DNA from: Rhodobacteraceae bacterium CG17_big_fil_post_rev_8_21_14_2_50_63_15
GTDB taxonomy: Bacteria > Pseudomonadota > Alphaproteobacteria > Rhodobacterales > Rhodobacteraceae
Direction: 5' to 3'
Assembly: GCA_002783205.1 (NCBI GenBank)
Contig: PFEY01000052.1
Span: 1 to 38,628 of the forward strand
Length of the DNA stretch: 38,628 nucleotides
Positions 7,635 through 18,139 of this stretch are shown here, one piece after another; the stretch's first letter is position 1, and every line of letters starts with the position of its first letter. Under the pieces are notes generated by a model. It was not told the origin of the DNA, ran no database searches, and was given only the letters and a program-made list of their open reading frames with translations. Made by a program: the position numbers and the translations under genes.

Positions 7635-8810
7635 ATGATCCCGTCGATCCTGCCCACCTATAATCGTGCGCCTCTGAGCTTTGTCAAAGGCGAAGGAAGC
7701 TGGCTGATCGAGGCCGATGGACGCCGCTTTCTCGATCTGGGCGCGGGCATCGCAGTCAACGCTCTGGGGCATGCGCATCCCGCACTGGTGACCGCCCTGA
7801 CCGAGCAGGCGGGCGCGCTCTGGCATACGTCGAACCTGTACCAGATCCCCAAGCAACAGGAACTCGCCGATCGCCTCGTTGCCGCCACCTTTGCCGACAC
7901 GGTGTTCTTCACCAACTCCGGCACCGAGGCCTGCGAACTGGCGGTCAAGATGGCCCGCAAGCATTTTCACGATGCAGGACAGCCCGCGCGCACCGATATC
8001 ATTGCCTTCGAAGGCGCGTTTCATGGCCGCTCTTCGGCGGGTATTGCCGCTGCCGGATCGGAAAAGATGACCAAGGGCTTTGCGCCTCTTTTGCCAGGCT
8101 TCAAGCATGTGCTCTGGGGCGATCACGACGCGCTGCTGGCGTCCATCGACGAGAATACCGCGGCGATCCTCATCGAACCCGTGCAGGGCGAGGGCGGCAT
8201 TCGTCCCTTGCCTGACCACTGCCTCAAAGGACTGCGCGCGCTCTGTGACGAAAAGGGCATGCTGTTGATCCTCGACGAGGTGCAATGTGGCATGGGGCGC
8301 ACGGGGCGGCTCTTTGCCCATGAATGGGCGGGCATCGCGCCCGATATCATGATGGTGGCCAAGGGCATCGGCGGTGGCTTTCCCCTTGGCGCTGTGCTGG
8401 CAACGGAACATGCCGCATCGGCCATGACGGCAGGCACACATGGCTCCACCTATGGCGGCAACCCCCTCGCCTGCGCCGTGGGTTGCGCGGTGATGGCGCA
8501 TGTGGCCGATCCCGAATTTCTTGCCGGGGTCGCGCGCAAGGCAGGCCTTTTGCGGCAGCGTCTCGAAGGACTGGTCGCAAGTCATCCAGAGGTGTTCGAG
8601 GCGGTGCGCGGCGTGGGGCTCATGCTGGGGCTCAAATGCAAGGTCCTGAATGCGGATATGGTCAAGGCGGGCTATGACGCGCTGTTGACCATCGTTTCTG
8701 CAGCCGACAATGTCGTACGGCTCTTGCCACCGCTGACGATCACCGAAGACGAGATCGCAGAGGCTGTGGCGCGTCTCGACGCGGCCGCAACCGCGCTTGA
8801 AACAGCATGA
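7635..8810 (+). CDS. argD: Acetylornithine/succinyldiaminopimelate aminotransferase
   Basis: PLP enzyme that transaminates N-acetylglutamate semialdehyde to N-acetylornithine in arginine synthesis; many homologues also serve the lysine/diaminopimelate route. The 391-residue class III aminotransferase shows [15 protein letters not shown] (94-108), HGRSSAG after [13 protein letters not shown] (181-188), [14 protein letters not shown] with D214, and the PLP lysine K243 in [15 protein letters not shown] 7635 follows AAAGGGAAATTGCC, a reasonable binding site; upstream in-frame codons carry no homology. argF follows after 77 bases, forming an arginine unit. Confidence 0.95.
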   Translation: MIPSILPTYNRAPLSFVKGEGSWLIEADGRRFLDLGAGIAVNALGHAHPALVTALTEQAGALWHTSNLYQIPKQQELADRLVAATFADTVFFTNSGTEACELAVKMARKHFHDAGQPARTDIIAFEGAFHGRSSAGIAAAGSEKMTKGFAPLLPGFKHVLWGDHDALLASIDENTAAILIEPVQGEGGIRPLPDHCLKGLRALCDEKGMLLILDEVQCGMGRTGRLFAHEWAGIAPDIMMVAKGIGGGFPLGAVLATEHAASAMTAGTHGSTYGGNPLACAVGCAVMAHVADPEFLAGVARKAGLLRQRLEGLVASHPEVFEAVRGVGLMLGLKCKVLNADMVKAGYDALLTIVSAADNVVRLLPPLTITEDEIAEAVARLDAAATALETA

Positions 8811-8838
8811 TTTCAGTGTTCTCCAAATACTCCGGGGG

Positions 8839-8858
8839 TCTGGGGGCCGGCCCCCAGA
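8839..8858. repeat. 20-bp perfect palindrome in the argD-argF gap
   Basis: TCTGGGGGCCGGCCCCCAGA is its own reverse complement. It is preceded by CTCCAAATACTCC at 8821-8833, which shares the GTATTTG core (inverted) with a sequence after gnd at 11396-11419. As RNA it could form a strong hairpin between the argD stop and argF start. It could act in mRNA processing or attenuation; there is no U-tract, so it is not a standard terminator. Confidence 0.55.
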
Positions 8859-8887
8859 TGATCCAATCAGCAAAGAGCGATACGACC

Positions 8888-9814
<927 letters not shown>

Positions 9815-9819
9815 CCCTG

Positions 9820-9945
9820 ATGTTCATCACCTTTCCCCAAACCGCTGACATCCCCGGTCATGATTTGGGGAGGGTGCAGATCGCGGCGTCCGAACCTGCG
9901 GTGCAGCTGAGCGCGCGCTTGCAATCGCTAGGGCAAACCGCTTAG
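9820..9945 (+). CDS. Possible 41-residue hypothetical protein after argF
   Basis: ATG at 9820, 5 bases after the argF stop, opens 41 codons (MFITFPQTADIPGHDLGRVQ at the start, SARLQSLGQTA at the end) to TAG at 9943-9945. The only binding site is a weak AGGCG inside the argF 3' end. It has no signal peptide or membrane segment, and I recognise no family. Close spacing suggests it could ride on the arg transcript; chance cannot be excluded. Confidence 0.35.
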   Translation: MFITFPQTADIPGHDLGRVQIAASEPAVQLSARLQSLGQTA

Positions 9946-9981
9946 CCTCTTCGGCAGGTGTTAGCGATAGCAGAGGGGCGC

Positions 9982-11382
9982 ATGGGCCAGGCACAGATCG
10001 GCGTCTATGGGCTGGGGACCATGGGCAGTGCCTTGGCGCTGAATATGGCCGAGCATGGCTTTGACGTTGCTGTGACCAACCGCGAGACCGATTGGATCGC
10101 GCCGTTCATCACAGAGGCGGGCAGTTTGGCGGCGCGGCTTCATCCGCATGAGACGCTGGCGGGGTTCGTGGGTGGGTTGCGACTGCCGCGCGTCATTCTC
10201 TTCATGATCCCCTCGGGTGCACCGATGGATGCGATGCTGGCCGAGATCATGCCGCATCTTTCCCCCGGCGATATCGTCATTGACGGTGGCAATGCCGATT
10301 TTCACGATACCCGCCGCCGTGCTGCGGAGCTTGCGGCAATGAAGCTGCATTTTGTCGGTATGGGGGTCTCGGGGGGGGAGGCGGGTGCGCGCCATGGTCC
10401 GTCGATGATGGTTGGCGGGTCTGGGCAGAGCTGGGAGCACCTCCGACCAATCCTGACAGCAATTGCGGCCAGATACCAAGGCTCGGCCTGTGTGGCGCAT
10501 CTCGGGCCAGACGGGGCGGGGCATTTCGTCAAGACCGTGCACAACGGCATTGAATATGCCGACATGCAGGTGATCGCCGAAATCTATAGTCTGCTGCGCA
10601 CCGGGGCGGCGATGCCTCCGGCCGAAATTGCTGAGATCCTTGCAGAGTGGAACAAGGGTCCTCTGCAATCCTATCTGGTCGAAATCACCGCCGATCTGCT
10701 GACCTATACCGATTCCGACTCCGGGCATCCCATGGTTGACGTGATCAAGGACGCTGCCGGTCAGAAGGGGACGGGGCGCTGGACCGTCATCGAGGCTCTG
10801 CGTCTCGGGCAATCAGCAAGTATGATCGAGGCTGCCGTCGGCGCACGCAGCTGGTCCTCGGAGAAGCAGACACGCCAGCGCGCCGAGACAGTTCTAGGCG
10901 GTGCGCTCGGGGCCTTCGATGCTAAGGAGGAGATTCTGGCCGAAGCGTTTCTGGCTGCCCGCATCCTTTGTTATGCGCAAGGATTTCGAATTCTGGTCGC
11001 CGCCTCGGAAGAGTTTCGTTGGGCGCTCGATTTTGCCACCATCGCCCGCATCTGGCGCGCCGGATGTATTATCCGCTCCGCGTTGCTTGATGAGATTGCC
11101 ACGGCTCATCAAGCTGATCTGCCGGAGGGTCAGTTGATCCTCGCTCCGCATTTTGCAAAAACGCTCGCACGCTGCGTGCCCGCGCTGCGTGATGTGGTGG
11201 GCAGTGCCGTGCGCGGGGGGCATCCGGTGCCCGCGCTCTCGGCAGGTCTGGCATGGTATAACACGATGCGCCTTGGCCATGGAAGCGCAAACATCATTCA
11301 GGCGCAGCGCGACCTTTTCGGTCGACACGGGTTCGAGAGGCTTGGCCAGTCAGGCATGCATCATGGGCCGTGGTGGAAATGA
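9982..11382 (+). CDS. gnd: 6-phosphogluconate dehydrogenase, decarboxylating
   Basis: Oxidative pentose-phosphate step: 6-phosphogluconate plus NADP+ gives ribulose 5-phosphate, CO2 and NADPH. The 466-residue protein has the dinucleotide motif GLGTMG (10-15), IDGGNADF (100-107), the VSGGEAGARHGPSMM signature (129-143), the catalytic K184 and N188 in HFVKTVHNGIEY, and the all-helical C-terminal domain ending ...ANIIQAQRDLFGRHGFER...HGPWWK. Length matches the long 6PGDH class of about 470 residues. ATG 9982 has GAGGGG about 5 bases upstream; a GTG at 9958 in frame is less likely. The gene is followed by a convergent dsbA-like gene. Confidence 0.95.
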   Translation: MGQAQIGVYGLGTMGSALALNMAEHGFDVAVTNRETDWIAPFITEAGSLAARLHPHETLAGFVGGLRLPRVILFMIPSGAPMDAMLAEIMPHLSPGDIVIDGGNADFHDTRRRAAELAAMKLHFVGMGVSGGEAGARHGPSMMVGGSGQSWEHLRPILTAIAARYQGSACVAHLGPDGAGHFVKTVHNGIEYADMQVIAEIYSLLRTGAAMPPAEIAEILAEWNKGPLQSYLVEITADLLTYTDSDSGHPMVDVIKDAAGQKGTGRWTVIEALRLGQSASMIEAAVGARSWSSEKQTRQRAETVLGGALGAFDAKEEILAEAFLAARILCYAQGFRILVAASEEFRWALDFATIARIWRAGCIIRSALLDEIATAHQADLPEGQLILAPHFAKTLARCVPALRDVVGSAVRGGHPVPALSAGLAWYNTMRLGHGSANIIQAQRDLFGRHGFERLGQSGMHHGPWWK

Positions 11383-11469
11383 GGGCGTGGGATTTGGGTA
11401 TTTGAACCAAGAAGAAACCTGAGCCTGCCAAGACCACCAAGATTGCGCTCTGGCAAAATTCATCAAAGC

Positions 11470-12216
11470 CTATTGCGACCTGATGTCCTTGGCGATCTGC
11501 TGCATGGCGGCCTGTGGCAGATAGCCCCGCAGCATCTGATTTCCCATCACGAAGGACGGCGTCCCGCTGATCTGCATCTTCTGGCCAAGTCTGTGATTGG
11601 CGGCAATGACCTGTGTGACAGCATCACTGTCCATTGCCGCTATGATCGGTTGTGAATCAATCTCCAGGGTTTCGGCCAGCCGACGGAAGGCCACCTCGTT
11701 CATCGCACCATTATAGGTCATCAGTGCATCATGCATCGCCTTGTAAGCGTCATCCCCGGCCACCTGCCGGGTCGCAACGGCGAATCGCGAGGCCAGCACC
11801 GACTCTTCGCCCAGTATGGGAAATTCCTTGACGATGAAGCGGATGTTTCCGTCGACCTTCAACAGCCCCGCCAACTCGTCATGTGCGCGCCTGCAATAGC
11901 TGCATCGGTAATCCATGAACTCGACCAGGGTGATGTCCCCCTCGGGATTGCCCCCAACCCAGGACTGAGGATCATTGAACAGCGCCTCGGCATTCTCCTG
12001 CACCAAGGTGACATCAGCCTGCGTCTGATTGGCGGCCTGCCGTTCTTCGAGGATCGCGACCGCCTCCATGATGACCTCGGGGTTTTTCAGCAAATAGGCC
12101 CTGATCTCTGCGTGAAAGAGCGCGCGATCCGTGTCGCTCAGGCTGTCCAGATCGAGGGCAGTCGCAGGCAGGCCAAAGCCAAGACAAAAGGCAGCGGTCA
12201 AAAAGGCACGTGTCAT
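11470..12216 (-). CDS. DsbA-family periplasmic thiol oxidoreductase
   Basis: A 248-residue exported protein with signal peptide MTRAFLTAAFCLGFGLPATA, a short helical N-terminal region (YLLKNPEVIMEAVAILEERQA) typical of Com1/BdbD-like proteins, and a DsbA thioredoxin fold. The active site is C105-S-Y-C108 and the cis-proline loop is SGTPSFV. It probably makes or isomerises disulfides in the periplasm. ATG 12216 has GGAGA about 10 bases upstream. It starts only 4 bases after the stop of the upstream M48 protease gene, so the two are co-transcribed, fitting a shared role in envelope protein quality control. Confidence 0.88.
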   Translation of the reverse strand: MTRAFLTAAFCLGFGLPATALDLDSLSDTDRALFHAEIRAYLLKNPEVIMEAVAILEERQAANQTQADVTLVQENAEALFNDPQSWVGGNPEGDITLVEFMDYRCSYCRRAHDELAGLLKVDGNIRFIVKEFPILGEESVLASRFAVATRQVAGDDAYKAMHDALMTYNGAMNEVAFRRLAETLEIDSQPIIAAMDSDAVTQVIAANHRLGQKMQISGTPSFVMGNQMLRGYLPQAAMQQIAKDIRSQ

Positions 12217-12220
12217 GAGG

Positions 12221-13549
12221 TTACTTTCTCCGTTTTGCTTCGGCTTCTGCCGCGGCGATGACATCTTGCGCCCGCTGCCATGCGGCGGATCCACGCGGCA
12301 GGAGGCCAGTTGCGCGTTCTGCGTGGATCTTAGCATCTTGGAGACGTCCTGCCATCGCATATCTCTCCGCCGTCAGAACCGAGGCCATGCCGTTGTTCCC
12401 CTGTTTGGCGTAACTCACCGCCAAGTCTCGAAGAATGCGAGAATCCCGCCCGTCACGACTGTGCGCGCGCTCGAGGAATTCCTGGGCCTTGGCGGTTTGC
12501 CCGTCGGCCAGCAGGGCGCGCCCGTAAGAGCCCAGAATCAGCGCGTTTCCGGCGGCCAGATTGCTGGCCCGAGCATAGGCGGCCACGGCGGGCTTGACCT
12601 GACGGCTCTCCATCAGGATCTGGCCCCGCAGTTCGTGCAGATAGGGATCGTCTGGTCGACGCGCCAAAGCGCCGTCAATTGCCGGCAAGGCGCGTTTGAG
12701 GTTGGCTTGCCGGTGATAGGCGATCGCCTGGCGCATCAGCTTGATATCGTCATGGCCCGATTCCCCGGCGCGCGTCAGCGTCCATTTGGGTGATCTCTGA
12801 AAGGCCGAGAGCTTGCCCTTGGCGCGGGCAAACCAATACTCTGCCTGCGGATCCGGCTGGATCGTTGCGCCCTGCGCCGCCGCCAGTTGCTGAATGTTCC
12901 GGAACCGGTCGCGCGACAGAGGGTGCGTGCGCGCGTAGGCGTCCTGGCGGCTGACCGAGAGAGATTCTTGACCCTGAAAGAGATCCATCACCTCGACTGC
13001 CCCGCGCAGATCGACCCCGGCTATGGCCATGAAACGCAACCCGCTCGTGTCGGCGGCATTTTCCTCGGCGCGGGTATGGGCAAAGAAGCTGCGCTGCGCG
13101 GCGCCCTGGATCCCAGCCGCCGCCCCGGCCGCAAACTCTCCGCTTCCAGCTGCAATACCGGCCGCGGCCGCCAGAACGCTGCCGATCCCGGCCGCGGTGC
13201 GGGCATTGCGTGCATTGATCGGACGGCGCATCAGATGACCATTGGCGATATGGGCCGCTTCGTGGGCGATCACCGCTTGCAGCATTGCGGCGGATTGCAT
13301 TCTCAAGATGAGCCCGGAATGGATAAAAATCGTATCGGCATCGACCACAAACGCATTCATTCCGGCATCGTCGATCACGAGAATGCCCACCCTTGCCGGG
13401 CTCAGACCAGCCGCCTTGAGAATGGGGGCGGCCAATTGGCCAAGCGCATGCTCTATATCAGGGTCGCGCAACAGGGTGAGGGCCCGCGCGGATGTGGCTG
13501 CCATCAGGCTCAGGATCAGCGCGAGGGCTAAAGAGCGAACATGCACCAT
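12221..13549 (-). CDS. BepA-like M48 metalloprotease with TPR repeats
   Basis: A 442-residue exported protein: signal peptide MVHVRSLALALILSLMAATSARA, a peptidase M48 domain with the zinc motif H96-E-A-A-H100, a third ligand in EENAADTSG, and a C-terminal TPR region (about 280-430, e.g. PYLHELRGQILMESRQVKPAVAAYARA). This plan matches BepA/YfgC, which in Escherichia coli degrades or assists stalled outer-membrane proteins at the BAM complex. The gene lies about 1.6 kb from bamA on the opposite strand, consistent with that role. ATG 13549 directly precedes the hydrophobic signal; the binding site is loosely spaced (GGAAAGG, about 12 bases). It is divergent from the aminotransferase gene across 73 bases. 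Confidence 0.88.
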   Translation of the reverse strand: MVHVRSLALALILSLMAATSARALTLLRDPDIEHALGQLAAPILKAAGLSPARVGILVIDDAGMNAFVVDADTIFIHSGLILRMQSAAMLQAVIAHEAAHIANGHLMRRPINARNARTAAGIGSVLAAAAGIAAGSGEFAAGAAAGIQGAAQRSFFAHTRAEENAADTSGLRFMAIAGVDLRGAVEVMDLFQGQESLSVSRQDAYARTHPLSRDRFRNIQQLAAAQGATIQPDPQAEYWFARAKGKLSAFQRSPKWTLTRAGESGHDDIKLMRQAIAYHRQANLKRALPAIDGALARRPDDPYLHELRGQILMESRQVKPAVAAYARASNLAAGNALILGSYGRALLADGQTAKAQEFLERAHSRDGRDSRILRDLAVSYAKQGNNGMASVLTAERYAMAGRLQDAKIHAERATGLLPRGSAAWQRAQDVIAAAEAEAKRRK

Positions 13550-13622
13550 TGACGCTATTGCCTTTCCCGGAGAAACCAGACGAGGACTGCCGACCGAACG
13601 ACCCCCATCAGGAGCTTATGTA

Positions 13623-14774
13623 ATGCAAAATGCCGCCCGGTCCAAGGTTGACCCGTTCATCGTGATGGATGTCATGGAGGCTGCCCGTCGCGCCGAGGCG
13701 GCGGGTCGCCGAATCATCCACATGGAGGTTGGCCAGCCGGGGACAGCCGCGCCGCTTGGGGCGCGCCAGGCGCTTGCACGGGCTTTGGAAAGCGATGCAA
13801 TGGGCTATACTGTGGCACTCGGGTTGCCGGATCTGCGCGCCCGTATCGCGAGGCTCTATGCCGAAAGGCATGGAATTGATCTCAATCCGGATCGTGTCGT
13901 GATCACTTCTGGGTCCTCGGGGGCGTTCATCCTGGCATTTACCGCGCTGTTTGATGCGGGCGACCGGGTGGGCATAGGCGCGCCCGGCTATCCCAGTTAT
14001 CGCCAGATTCTGCGCGCGCTCGATCTGGTCGCGGTCGACATCGAAACGACGGTGAAAAATCGCCTCCAGCCTGTGGCGTCCGACCTCACGGGGCGCAATC
14101 TTCGCGGCCTTCTGGTGGCGAGTCCTGCAAATCCAACCGGCACAATGCTCGACAGGGGGGCACTGAGCCGTCTGATCACGGCGGCGGCCGAGCAGAGCGC
14201 GAGCTTTATCAGCGATGAGATCTATCATGGCATCGAGTACGAAGCGAAGGCGGTCAGCGCCCTCGAGATCACCGATGACTGCTATGTGATCAATTCTTTT
14301 TCCAAGTATTTCTCGATGACCGGCTGGCGTGTTGGCTGGATGGTCGTGCCCGAATGCCACGTGCGCAGTGTCGAGCGTTTGGCGCAGAACCTTTTCATCT
14401 GTCCGCCACATGCCAGTCAGATCGCGGCGCTCGCAGCGATGGATTGCACCCCGGAACTGGAGGGCAATCTGGCCGTTTACCGCCGCAACCGCGCCCTCAT
14501 GCTCGACGGCTTGCCCAAGGCTGGTTTTGATCGGATCGCGCCGCCGGATGGCGCGTTTTACGTCTATGCCGACGTGCGAGATCTGACGTCGGACAGCCGC
14601 ATCCTTGCCGCCGAGATCCTTGAGCATGCAGGCGTTGCCGTGACGCCGGGGATCGACTTTGATCCGGCCCGCGGCGCGGGCACGCTGAGATTTTCCTACG
14701 CGGGTGCCACCGCTGATGTCGAGGAGGGTCTGGCACGATTGGCGCGGATGATGGCAGGGCGCACGGTTCTGTGA
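13623..14774 (+). CDS. Class I/II pyridoxal-phosphate aminotransferase
   Basis: A 383-residue fold-type I aminotransferase: IHMEVGQPG near the N-terminus, YTVALGLPDLRARIA, ASPANPTGTM with N170-P171, SDEIYHGIEY with D198 and Y201, PLP lysine K228 in NSFSKYFSMTGWRVGW, and a C-terminal arginine in LRFSYAG. It belongs near the aspartate/aromatic aminotransferases of subgroup I-gamma; the exact amino donor cannot be assigned. AGGAG (13610-13614) is 8 bases from the chosen ATG 13623. An overlapping ATG-TAA at 13618-13623 sits closer to the same binding site. Confidence 0.88.
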   Translation: MQNAARSKVDPFIVMDVMEAARRAEAAGRRIIHMEVGQPGTAAPLGARQALARALESDAMGYTVALGLPDLRARIARLYAERHGIDLNPDRVVITSGSSGAFILAFTALFDAGDRVGIGAPGYPSYRQILRALDLVAVDIETTVKNRLQPVASDLTGRNLRGLLVASPANPTGTMLDRGALSRLITAAAEQSASFISDEIYHGIEYEAKAVSALEITDDCYVINSFSKYFSMTGWRVGWMVVPECHVRSVERLAQNLFICPPHASQIAALAAMDCTPELEGNLAVYRRNRALMLDGLPKAGFDRIAPPDGAFYVYADVRDLTSDSRILAAEILEHAGVAVTPGIDFDPARGAGTLRFSYAGATADVEEGLARLARMMAGRTVL

Positions 14775-14795
14775 CGAGGGCGGGACAGGAGTTTC

Positions 14796-14834
14796 ATGAA
14801 GGATAAAGGCGTGAACGCCCAGATCCTGCCATGA
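14796..14834 (+). CDS. Possible 12-residue peptide ORF
   Basis: ATG 14796 follows AGGAG (14787-14791) by 4 bases and encodes MKDKGVNAQILP. The ORF lies 21 bases after the aminotransferase stop. Only the ribosome binding site supports it; it may be chance. Confidence 0.15.
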   Translation: MKDKGVNAQILP

Positions 14835-14908
14835 TTTGTTCGACAAAGGACCACAAATGGATGGCACGATCTTCCCCGCATTCATTTTAACGAGAGGCGT
14901 GCCAAGCC

Positions 14909-15034
14909 ATGCGACAGCTAAAGGACGGATATCGAGGGATGCAAGTTCTGTTCGAGATCAATATTGATCTCATGCTGTTTGTCGCGACGATCGTTTTGAC
15001 ACTGGCTGCGGTGAGTTATCTCTCAACCCTCTGA
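14909..15034 (+). CDS. 41-residue single-pass membrane peptide
   Basis: ATG 14909 opens 41 codons: a short basic start (MRQLKDGYRGMQV) and one hydrophobic helix (IDLMLFVATIVLTLAAVSYL). GAGAGG lies about 11 bases upstream; an internal ATG at 14939 is an alternative start. The product resembles many small inner-membrane proteins of unknown function. It sits alone between the aminotransferase gene and bamA. The composition, with a clean transmembrane segment, makes it more credible than other short ORFs here. Confidence 0.45.
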   Translation: MRQLKDGYRGMQVLFEINIDLMLFVATIVLTLAAVSYLSTL

Positions 15035-15163
15035 GTTGGGTTCGGACCGTCTGCAACTCGCGTTTTGACAAGCCCGGACAGACGGGGTAGTGACATCTGC
15101 AATAGCTGTCAGACCGGGTTTCGAACAATGAATGATGATGACGTTGACCGGCATTTGAGCCTT

Positions 15164-17458
15164 ATGGGCGAAAATTTACTGAATCGCATGTCTGGCGCCC
15201 TGGCATTGGTGCTTTTTGTGTTTGCTCTAATGGCAACGGCGCTTCCGGCAGCGGCGCAATCCTATCGGTTTTCAAACGTTACGATCGACGGCAATCAGAG
15301 GATCGAGCCGACGACGATTCTCAGCTTTGCGGGCATCACACGCAATGAGACCATCTCGGCGAGCGGGTTGAACGACGCTTATCAAAGGATCCTGGCCTCC
15401 GGTCTTTTCGAGCAGGTGGAACTGGTGCCGCAGGGCAATACCCTTCTCATCAAGGTGACGGAGTTTCCCACCATCAACCGCATTGCGTTCGAGGGTAACA
15501 GAAAGATCAAGGAAGACGATCTGCAAGGCTTCATCAAGAGCAGCGTGCGGCAGGTGTTCAGTCCGACACAGGCGGAACGTGATGCCGCAACGATTGCCGA
15601 AGCTTATGTGCAAAACGGGCGTGTCGCGGCCCGCGTGACCCCCAAGGTGATCCGGCGCAGCGATAATCGTGTCGATTTGATCTTCGAGATTTTCGAGGGC
15701 CGCAAGATCGAAGTGCAACGGATCGGGTTTGTCGGCAACCGGACATATTCCGACCGCCGTCTGCGTGGCGTGATCCAGAGCAAGCAAACCGGTCTTTTGC
15801 GCGCGCTCATTGATCGAGATACCTTTGTCGAGGACCGGATCAACTTCGACCGTCAGGTGCTGACCGATTTTTACAACTCGCGTGGCTTCGTTGATTTCCG
15901 CGTGACCGGCACGAATGCTGAACTGGCACGCCAGAGAGATGCGTATTTTGTGACGTTCATCGTGCAGGAAGGACAGCAATTCCGCTTTGGTCAGATCACC
16001 ACTGTCAGCGAGATGAATGGCGTCGAGTCGGAAGAGTATCACAAGACGCTGAAGATACGTCCTGGGGTGGTTTATTCGCCAACCCTTGTGGAGAGCACCA
16101 TAGCCAGGATGGAGCGCCTTGCGATCAAGAATGGCGTTGATTTCCTGCGAGTGGAGCCACGCATCACGCGCAATGATCGCGATCTGACGCTGGATGTGGA
16201 ATTCGTCCTGCAACGTGGCCCGCGCGTCTTTGTCGAACGGATCGATATCGAAGGAAACACGACCACGCTCGACCGCGTCATCCGGCGCCAGTTCGATGCC
16301 GTCGAGGGCGATCCGTTCAACCCGCGCTCCATTCGTCAGGCCGCAGACCGGATCCGCGCGCTGAATTATTTCAAGCAAGTCGATGTCAACGCACGTGAAG
16401 GGTCGCGTCCCGATCAGGTGGTCATCGAGACCGATGTCGAGGAAACCACGACCGGCACCGTTTCTGTTGGTGCGAGTTTCTCGACCAACTCTGGCTTGGG
16501 TATTCAACTGGGGTTCAGCGAACGCAACTTCATCGGACGTGGTCAACAGTTGACGGCGCAGATCTTGGCAACAGGGGACACGATCAACTACAATCTCGGG
16601 TTTGTCGAACCCGCCTTTCTGGGTCGTGATGTTGCTTTTGGTCTCGACTTCTCGTTTCGCGAAACCAACAGCGATAATAGCGAGTTCGACACGGCGATCG
16701 GTGTCTTTCGCCCCAGCCTTACCTTTCCCACGGGAGAAAACAGCCGCCTCGGTCTGTTCTATAATGCCAGCTACGAAGAAATGTCGGATTACAACGGCAC
16801 GTCCGGTATCCTTCAGTCAGAGGTCGATCAAGGTGCCCTGTGGACCAGTTCCGTCGGTTATCAGTTCTCCTACGACACACGTCTTTCCGGACTTGATCCG
16901 AAGGCAGGTGTATTGTTGTCCTTTGGCCAGGAACTCGCCGGCCTGGGGGGAGACAATGATTTTGTCAAGACCACAGCACGGATTGTCGGTCAGACCAGCA
17001 TTCTGAACGAGGAAGTGACCCTGCGTGCGATCCTTGAAGGCGGCGCGATCAGTTTTTCGGATGGTCAGAACAGCCGTTTCATCAACCGCTTCAGCGGACA
17101 GATCATTCGTGGGTTCGAGACCAATGGCATCGGCCCGACCGAGGGCGGCGAGCAGCTGGGGGGTGATTACTTCGCTGCCTTGAAGTTCGAGGCGGAGTTC
17201 CCGCTTGGCCTGCCGGATGAATATGGAATCACTGGCGGTGCATTCTATGATATCGGCTCGCTTTGGGGGATCGGCAACAAAGCCTCGGCTGTCCTGCCTC
17301 TGGCCTCAACCGGGTTCGAGCCGCGCCATGTGATCGGGTTTTCGATCTTCTGGACCTCGCCATTCGGTCCGATCAGGATGAACTTTTCGAACGCGCTTAA
17401 AAAAGAGCCGGGCGATGTCGAACAACAGTTCGATTTGACGGTCAGAACGGATTTCTGA
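15164..17458 (+). CDS. bamA: Outer membrane protein assembly factor BamA
   Basis: Central beta-barrel of the BAM complex, which inserts beta-barrel proteins into the outer membrane. The product has a signal peptide ending FALMATALPAAAQ, five POTRA domains (the first beginning YRFSNVTIDGNQRIEPTTIL; others at FPTINRIAFEGNRKI, IEVQRIGFVGNRTY, FRFGQITTV, VFVERIDIEGNTTT), and a 16-strand barrel. The barrel carries the conserved loop-6 motif IRGF in QIIRGFETNGIGP and ends ...FDLTVRTDF with a terminal Phe. I chose ATG 15164 (764 residues) because it gives a normal signal peptide; ATG 15128 would add an acidic stretch and ATG 15188 is also possible. skp starts 1 base after the stop. Confidence 0.95.
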   Translation: MGENLLNRMSGALALVLFVFALMATALPAAAQSYRFSNVTIDGNQRIEPTTILSFAGITRNETISASGLNDAYQRILASGLFEQVELVPQGNTLLIKVTEFPTINRIAFEGNRKIKEDDLQGFIKSSVRQVFSPTQAERDAATIAEAYVQNGRVAARVTPKVIRRSDNRVDLIFEIFEGRKIEVQRIGFVGNRTYSDRRLRGVIQSKQTGLLRALIDRDTFVEDRINFDRQVLTDFYNSRGFVDFRVTGTNAELARQRDAYFVTFIVQEGQQFRFGQITTVSEMNGVESEEYHKTLKIRPGVVYSPTLVESTIARMERLAIKNGVDFLRVEPRITRNDRDLTLDVEFVLQRGPRVFVERIDIEGNTTTLDRVIRRQFDAVEGDPFNPRSIRQAADRIRALNYFKQVDVNAREGSRPDQVVIETDVEETTTGTVSVGASFSTNSGLGIQLGFSERNFIGRGQQLTAQILATGDTINYNLGFVEPAFLGRDVAFGLDFSFRETNSDNSEFDTAIGVFRPSLTFPTGENSRLGLFYNASYEEMSDYNGTSGILQSEVDQGALWTSSVGYQFSYDTRLSGLDPKAGVLLSFGQELAGLGGDNDFVKTTARIVGQTSILNEEVTLRAILEGGAISFSDGQNSRFINRFSGQIIRGFETNGIGPTEGGEQLGGDYFAALKFEAEFPLGLPDEYGITGGAFYDIGSLWGIGNKASAVLPLASTGFEPRHVIGFSIFWTSPFGPIRMNFSNALKKEPGDVEQQFDLTVRTDF

Positions 17459-17459
17459 C

Positions 17460-18062
17460 ATGCGCAACACGCTTGCTCTGACCGGGCTGGCGATGTTGCT
17501 GGCCCTTGGTGGGCTGACCCCAGTCGTGGCGCAACAGATGGGGGTCGTGCAGAGTGACGTGATCGTCATCGACCCCGAGCGGCTCTTGACCGAGACGCTC
17601 TACGGCAGACGCCTGCAATCCGAGCTACAGGCTGCGCGGGATCGTCTGATCGCCCAAAATGATCAAGTGGCCGCCGAGCTTGAGGCAGAAGAACTAGCCT
17701 TGACCGGGCAACGTGCAACGATGCCGCCCGACGAATTCCGCGTCCTTGCCGATGCGTTTGACCAGAAGGTCGAAAAATTGCGCCTTGAGGCGGAACAGAT
17801 GTCACGCGATCTGGAGCGCCGCCGCGATCTTGCCCCGGCTCAATTCATGCGGGTCATTCAACCTGTTCTGGCCGATCTGCTGCAAGAGGCCGATGCGGTT
17901 GTGATGCTTGACCTGCGCACGGTGCTGCTGCGTTCTGAAGTGGCCGATGTATCCGATATCGCCATCGCCCGGATCAATGAAAGGATCGGCGCTGACCCCG
18001 CGGGCCTGGACCCGCAGGGGACGGCGCCAGACCCTGTATTGCCGAGAAGCACCGCAGACTAG
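17460..18062 (+). CDS. skp: OmpH/Skp-family periplasmic chaperone
   Basis: A 200-residue exported protein: signal peptide [25 protein letters not shown], a short beta segment ([15 protein letters not shown]), then long charged helices (about 55-140) forming the tentacle coiled coil of the OmpH family, and a Pro/Asp-rich tail. Skp holds unfolded outer-membrane proteins on their way to BamA. Its start is 1 base after the bamA stop, so the two are almost certainly translated from one mRNA. It is weakly conserved in sequence, as usual for the family; identification rests on architecture and position. Confidence 0.88.
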   Translation: MRNTLALTGLAMLLALGGLTPVVAQQMGVVQSDVIVIDPERLLTETLYGRRLQSELQAARDRLIAQNDQVAAELEAEELALTGQRATMPPDEFRVLADAFDQKVEKLRLEAEQMSRDLERRRDLAPAQFMRVIQPVLADLLQEADAVVMLDLRTVLLRSEVADVSDIAIARINERIGADPAGLDPQGTAPDPVLPRSTAD

Positions 18063-18139
18063 TCGCACAAGGCCGGGCTTGCCTTGACTGGAGGCAATTG
18101 CTAGGGACCAAGGCGAAGAGGGATGCGAAAGGACAGCCG

